DNA from: Lophius americanus
Taxonomy: Eukaryota > Chordata > Actinopteri > Lophiiformes > Lophiidae
Direction: 5' to 3'
NCBI GenBank assembly: GCA_037951165.1
Contig: JBBDHG010000187.1
Location: 3,379,001 to 3,443,000, forward strand
DNA: 64,000 nt
Numbering within the stretch: position 1 is the first letter of the stretch; every line of letters starts with the position of its first letter. A program made the translations under genes and the position numbers. The notes below the pieces were generated by a model. That model did not search any database and was not told the DNA's origin. It saw only the letters and a list, made by a program, of their open reading frames with translations. Shown here in pieces: positions 59,690 to 64,000 of the stretch.

Positions 59690-60575
59690 TTAAAATCCTT
59701 TCTCGGACTCCTCATCCCAGCTGCACTTTTCTTGGGGAGTTTTGCTGAAATCAATTTCCAGGTCATAAACAAAGTTAGGGTCATCTTTGTGCCTCTTATT
59801 CCTCTCAAACAAACTGTCCATTTGGCCCTTTTTGAGGGCAAGCTCTTCGTCGTCCAGTTTGTTCAGGTCTTCGTTGGGGTCCAGTCTGAATGAGGCCAGA
59901 CTTCGATCCATGCTGAGGCCCCGCATGTGATCTCGCAGAAGGATGTGTAATTTCTCCAACAGGCCCTGGGACACAAATGCCAGGTATTCTCTGTGCCGGG
60001 AGTTGTTCTTCAGCCGTTCAGCAGCCATACTGCAGTCTGGAGTTTAAGGAGATGAAACATCACACAGTTCACTGGAAGCAAAATTACAGTGTAGGACAAA
60101 CCTGTTAGGGGTTTTTGTCGACCACTTGTTCTCCCACTATTGATCCTTCTGTATGTTTCAGGTAGAATCAACACACCTTACTAGATGTGGCAATTACATT
60201 ATTTGAACCACAACCCCAGAAAAACTCAATTTAAATTATTAATGTATTGATGCAGAGACGATGACATGACAAGGCCTCCTCGTTATGTTAATATTAAGGA
60301 GCCTAGTATTTGTCTTCGCAGTTTGTGTGTGTGCTAAAAAAACAAAGTTAAGTCATATCAGAATACCAAAAAGTTGCAAACAAATAGTTATCGGGTGGTT
60401 TAATTTGAGGACTTATGTGAGTTGTCATAAAATGTCTCGCCTTACCAGAGTATTTTGAGAAGCTCCTCACAGGCATTACTCTTTTCCGCAGTGTTTTGTT
60501 TCCTTTGTTTTCATAAATTAAAACTATAGCTGGAGGACTGAGCTGCACTCCACAGCGTTTAGCCACAAAACTCAT
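59690..60575 (-). CDS. cep19: Centrosomal protein of 19 kDa
   Basis: Two coding exons on the - strand: 60446-60575 (ATG) and 59690-60036 (TAA). They encode 158 residues; human has about 163-167. MSFVAKRCGVQLSPPAIVL and MPVRSFSKYS match the conserved N-terminus. DPNEDLNKLDDEELALKK and KDDPNFVYDLEIDF match the conserved C-terminal half, and the last residues form an acidic tail. In the family CEP19 sits at the mother centriole, where it recruits RABL2 with CEP350/FGFR1OP to start intraflagellar transport and ciliogenesis. It is transcribed away from pigx from a shared 0.5-kb region. Confidence 0.95.
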
Positions 60576-61080
60576 TTTTTCTGAATCTGCTCCAAAAAGA
60601 TTTTTTACTAGGATTCCCCTTGGAATTCAGCAATAAATGCTAAAGCATTTTAACAATTTCTATTAACATTTTCCCATTAGCCTTTGATGATTATATCGGA
60701 ATTAAGAGCCTCGCACAGATTAGTTGGCTTTGCGTGGACGATGTAGGTTGGCAACGGTTGATATGTGTCGAAACCTTTCTGTCTTTACTGAAGCCTGTCT
60801 AAATGTATGTTAAATATTTGTAGCAAGTGTTTTTATTCAACTAACAATACATGTTTAAGATTAAGATAATGAGTAGTTCAATGTCCATGCAATTATTTAT
60901 ACACAACATTTTATTTCCAGTTTATTTTTCATTTATAGTCAGGCATTCGAGCAGGGCTCCCTAGAGCCACAAAAGGTCCTTCAAGATCTCTTCCGTAAAC
61001 ATTTTGAAACACCGAGGAGGCTGTCATCGCCATTGATAGACAGGAGACTAATAAAGCTGCGAAAGCTTGTATTCATTTCC
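60576..61080. promoter_or_regulatory. Shared cep19/pigx 5' region (candidate bidirectional promoter)
   Basis: Only 505 bp separate the two start codons. It contains GTTGGCAAC (60748-60756), an RFX/X-box half-site-like sequence that would suit a cilium gene, but the second half-site is poor. From about 60876 the + strand frame leading into pigx stays open (see findings), so part of this region may be pigx coding sequence or 5' UTR. Confidence 0.5.
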
Positions 61081-63329
61081 ATGTTCATGTATTTTACACT
61101 ACTTTTTGTTTTTGGTTGTTTATCGACATGTCATTGTTTGATTGAAAAGGGTAAGAGGGTTTATTAATTTATGTTAAAACGGAAAATCGTCTATTATCGA
61201 TATTGTGTGTCTTAATAACCTTGAATTTGGAAGTTTCTTCCAATACAACATTTAAAGAGGTATATATGAATTGATTCTGGGGAAATATAAATTAAACAAG
61301 ATTTATATTTCGTCATGGTTCTAGCAGTACTATTTACTTACTGACCCAGGAAGCTCTAAACTGTTAATATCTTTACAACTTTCCCGCATTAATATAATTA
61401 TTAAATTCATTTAATTCCCCACGCCAGAAGCGTAATATATTTGCATTTTTTAAATTTAATTTTAAGATGTGAAATGTTGAATTCAATTTTCTTATCTTTC
61501 TAATTTCTTGTTTGAACTACCAAAAATAAATCAAAAATCTGTGTACAAAAGCCTGCTTTGACTAGTTTAATGAAAATGACCAAAACAACCTTGTTTTTAT
61601 AGAGGAAAAGATTGAGGACAGTTGTGGACTTCTGAAGCAGCTCATCGAAGCCTCGCGAGTTTCAGTGAAGATTAACAAGACAGGCTTTCATAGGTATCGA
61701 CATTGCATTTCCAAACGTGGAATATACTCTCATTTTAAGGTTTATTGTGTGTTGAATGGAAAGTGATTTCTGGTGTGTTTCAGGGATCTGGTAACCACTG
61801 TTGAGCTCGGCTCCGATGCTCCCAGTGGGATCAGAGTTCTGCTGTTTCAAAGATGGCCCAGTGGTGTCTTTCTTGACCCATATCAACTTGCCTCTCTGAG
61901 TGATAAAAGTGATTGGCAGGTGAGAATGTCACTTTGTCAACACATAGCACAGAAATATCTGGGGCCACATTCATGAACACTATGTTATTTGTTCACTTTT
62001 GTAAGATATTACTGGATTCAACCATTGACCTGGAGGTGCCAGCGCATAAGACTTCTGGATTTGTCACCTATGTCTATGCCACGCCTGAAGATCCAGCCCC
62101 TCAGCAGCTAAAAGTAACAATTCCCATACACGGTCGCTATCACAATCCTTCTTTTGATGGGAAAACCTTGACATTTGTCCAAATAGAACCTCCAGAGCTG
62201 TTGCTACGAGCTGAAACATGTGAGTATATTATATTTATTCAATATTTATGTATGCGTCTCTTCTCACAGGCAAGACATCATGATATGTTATATGCAGTTA
62301 GAAGTCTTACATTGTAACTCCATAACACTTTATCCTTTTATCTGACCCCCTGATGAAGGTTTGTGGAGCTGAAATGTCTAAGTCCGCAGAAAGTTTTTAA
62401 TGCCAGTATAGCCATGTAATTAAGGCTTTTTATTATTTAAATGGAATAGAGTGGCTTTGATTTTCTTCAAAATCGCGGACAAAACACTACACAGGATATA
62501 TAAAACGGAGCTGAACTTCAATATTCTCTGACTTACTTATCCTTATCCAATGCAAGCACCTGATTCCAATTTGCCTTACTGATGACCCACTCAGCGCTCC
62601 TTTCCATCCATTGTTACCCCAAACAAAATAAAGTTTTGGAGTAGCCTATTCAAAGTCAGACCCTAAATCCTAAGGACATGCTGAGCTGGGTCATGAAAAT
62701 GGCAGTTTCTTGCTCACAAACCCTCTAGTGTCACTTTTGTAAAGTAGTTCTCCAATAGGAGTGTGTCAAAATTCCAAAACGCTGATGTCAGAGTTAATAG
62801 AAGCATTTCATTCAGCTTGTTGATGGTGAAGTTTGCACAGCTTGCCATTAAGTTCAAGGAAACTGGATACAAATGAATATACTTATAAATGAAATAACTT
62901 GTATGAATTGCTTTTGACTGGCTCTATATAGTTACTAGTAGAAAAAACAAACAAAATTTTATGGATTTTTTTTCTTAATCCAAGCTTTTGCTTTCCTTGT
63001 AGGCATGCAGCTCAACAACTTACAGCCTCATGCTGTAGTAGACGCCCCCTGTACTCCTGACAACTCAAGCACATGTGCCTGGGTGAAACTCCACCATCGA
63101 CAGGTGGTTCTCTATACCTCTTGAAAAATTGATAGTGATTGTATATTATTCCCTTTTCTCTGCCACTCAAAACATATCTTGTATCTTGTAGGACCAAGGC
63201 ACAGTGGGTTTACAGCTCCCAGTGGGTGATGGGTCTCTGGTGATTCCTGTTTGCGGTGGAACACTTTTAGTCACCATAATCTGCTGTTTGGCCCTGTCCA
63301 AATACATGTGGGAACATCGGATCATTTAA
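61081..63329 (+). CDS. pigx: GPI mannosyltransferase I stabilising subunit PIG-X
   Basis: Six exons from the first ATG: 61081-61150, 61603-61693, 61784-61919, 62006-62219, 63003-63103, 63192-63329 (TAA). They encode 249 residues; human has 258. Features: N-terminal hydrophobic signal (MFMYFTLLFVFGCLSTC), luminal domain with the family pattern GFHRDLVT, SGVFLDPYQLASL and HGRYHNPS, one C-terminal transmembrane helix (about 220-239, IPVCGGTLLVTIICCLAL) and a short basic cytosolic tail. In the family PIG-X is an ER type I membrane protein that stabilises the catalytic PIG-M, which adds the first mannose to GPI anchors (yeast Pbn1). The start is doubtful: the frame is open upstream with no ATG but with in-frame CTG codons and a basic stretch before the hydrophobic core. 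Head-to-head with cep19. Confidence 0.93.
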
Positions 63330-64000
63330 AATGTGGTCAACGTATTGTGCAGCTCATGGACTTAAAGATAAAACATTCTGTGGAATACCTGGATCATTCT
63401 GTCATCACTAGGACCTATGACATCGACCACCTTATTGTTTTAGTTGATGCAACCAGAAGATTTGTCTATTTTACAAAGCAAAGTAGTTCAGATAACTCAA
63501 ACCGGCTCTCAGAATAAGCCGTTACAAAAATCGTGTTCCTAGGATATTTTTTTCCTATTCCATCTGCAAACTATGTACTGTAAGCTCCAAATACTGAAAC
63601 ACAAATACCTTGTAGCACAAAAGACATTTACCATCTGGTGTTAATGATGAATGCTCTCTCTTTTGTTTTAACTGTTTTTCAATGCATTAAATTGTGGTAA
63701 CAACAAATACAATTCAACACATTAACTGTGTGAGTTAAAGCTGATTTGGTCATTCAGGCATGATTAGAAATCCATTGAGTGGGTTATGAGTAAATACTGT
63801 GTGTACATGTTTGGTGTGAGGTGTGTATGTGAGGTGGATCACCCTCCAGCATTATTCAGAAGTTTATTATATAGAGATGTTTATAATTAGTAAGGGTTTT
63901 TTCTGCATAATGGCATTACATTTATTTTTGATATTTCAAATACATTTTCATAGCAAAACTTCCAAGAAAGTGTTATTTTGATTGCAAGACTTTTTCAGTT
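63330..64000. other. pigx 3' UTR and flank
   Basis: The 88-codon open frame starting at 63251 overlaps the last pigx exon in another frame and is not supported as a gene. ATTAAA at 63686-63691 is a candidate polyadenylation signal. Nothing else recognised. Confidence 0.5.

Noticed and set aside
60763..60810. An upstream pigx exon with ATG (MCRNLSVFTEACLN) and donor GTATGT
   Set aside because: Joined to the acceptor-like site at 60938 it enters the wrong frame and meets a stop, so it cannot extend pigx.
63251..63517. A separate small gene at the pigx 3' end
   Set aside because: It is an alternative frame over the last pigx exon and 3' UTR, with no recognisable content.
1..64000. CRISPR arrays, prokaryotic operons, phage or plasmid features, tRNA and rRNA genes
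   Set aside because: None were seen. The tandem repeats present are microsatellites or minisatellites, and all recognised genes are spliced vertebrate genes.

Overview
The window is vertebrate nuclear DNA, almost certainly from a teleost fish. Genes are split into many short exons with GT..AG introns and are spread over AT-rich introns full of microsatellites, Tc1/mariner remnants and L2/RTE-type LINE pieces of the kind common in fish. No prokaryotic, viral, CRISPR or toxin locus was seen. Gene names come from reading spliced translations by eye and comparing them with remembered vertebrate families. No search was run and the species was not identified.

Layout. (1) 1-20.3 kb, + strand: the 3' part of osbpl1a (21 exons in the window, from the end of the ankyrin repeats through the PH domain, FFAT motif and complete sterol-binding domain). 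(2) 20.3-27.2 kb: a gene-poor interval with transposon remnants and, on the - strand, two isolated laminin-alpha-like exons (24.5-24.65 kb and 25.33-25.43 kb). I read these as relics of lama3. (3) 27.2-31.1 kb, - strand: a papain-family cathepsin (L/S/K group). (4) 33.0-37.1 kb, +: ankrd29, ten exons, nearly one ankyrin repeat per exon. (5) 38.7-45.9 kb, +: vps4b, with a CLEAR/E-box plus CRE plus ETS promoter cluster. (6) 48.1-51.8 kb, -: plekhb2, with a dead full-length Tc1 copy in intron 1. (7) 54.8-57.9 kb, +: ing5. (8) 59.7-60.6 kb, -: cep19, head to head with (9) 61.1-63.3 kb, +: pigx.

Context. OSBPL1A, LAMA3 and ANKRD29 lie together on human 18q11.2 in the relative orientations seen here, which supports the lama3-relic reading. 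CEP19 and PIGX are neighbours in mammals too. Several products act on endosomes: ORP1 (late endosome/lysosome sterol sensing and ER contact), VPS4B (ESCRT-III disassembly), evectin-2/PLEKHB2 (recycling endosome) and the cathepsin (lysosomal or secreted protease). I have no evidence that this grouping is more than chance. ING5 is a chromatin reader, CEP19 a centriole/cilium protein, and PIGX an ER subunit of GPI mannosyltransferase I.

Most interesting points: the lama3 relic exons; an open, ATG-less frame with a basic N-terminal region ahead of the pigx signal peptide, suggesting non-AUG initiation; three osbpl1a 3' splice sites with TG microsatellites close upstream; a palindromic CLEAR box in the vps4b promoter; and an unnamed interspersed repeat with an internally expanded 81-bp array.
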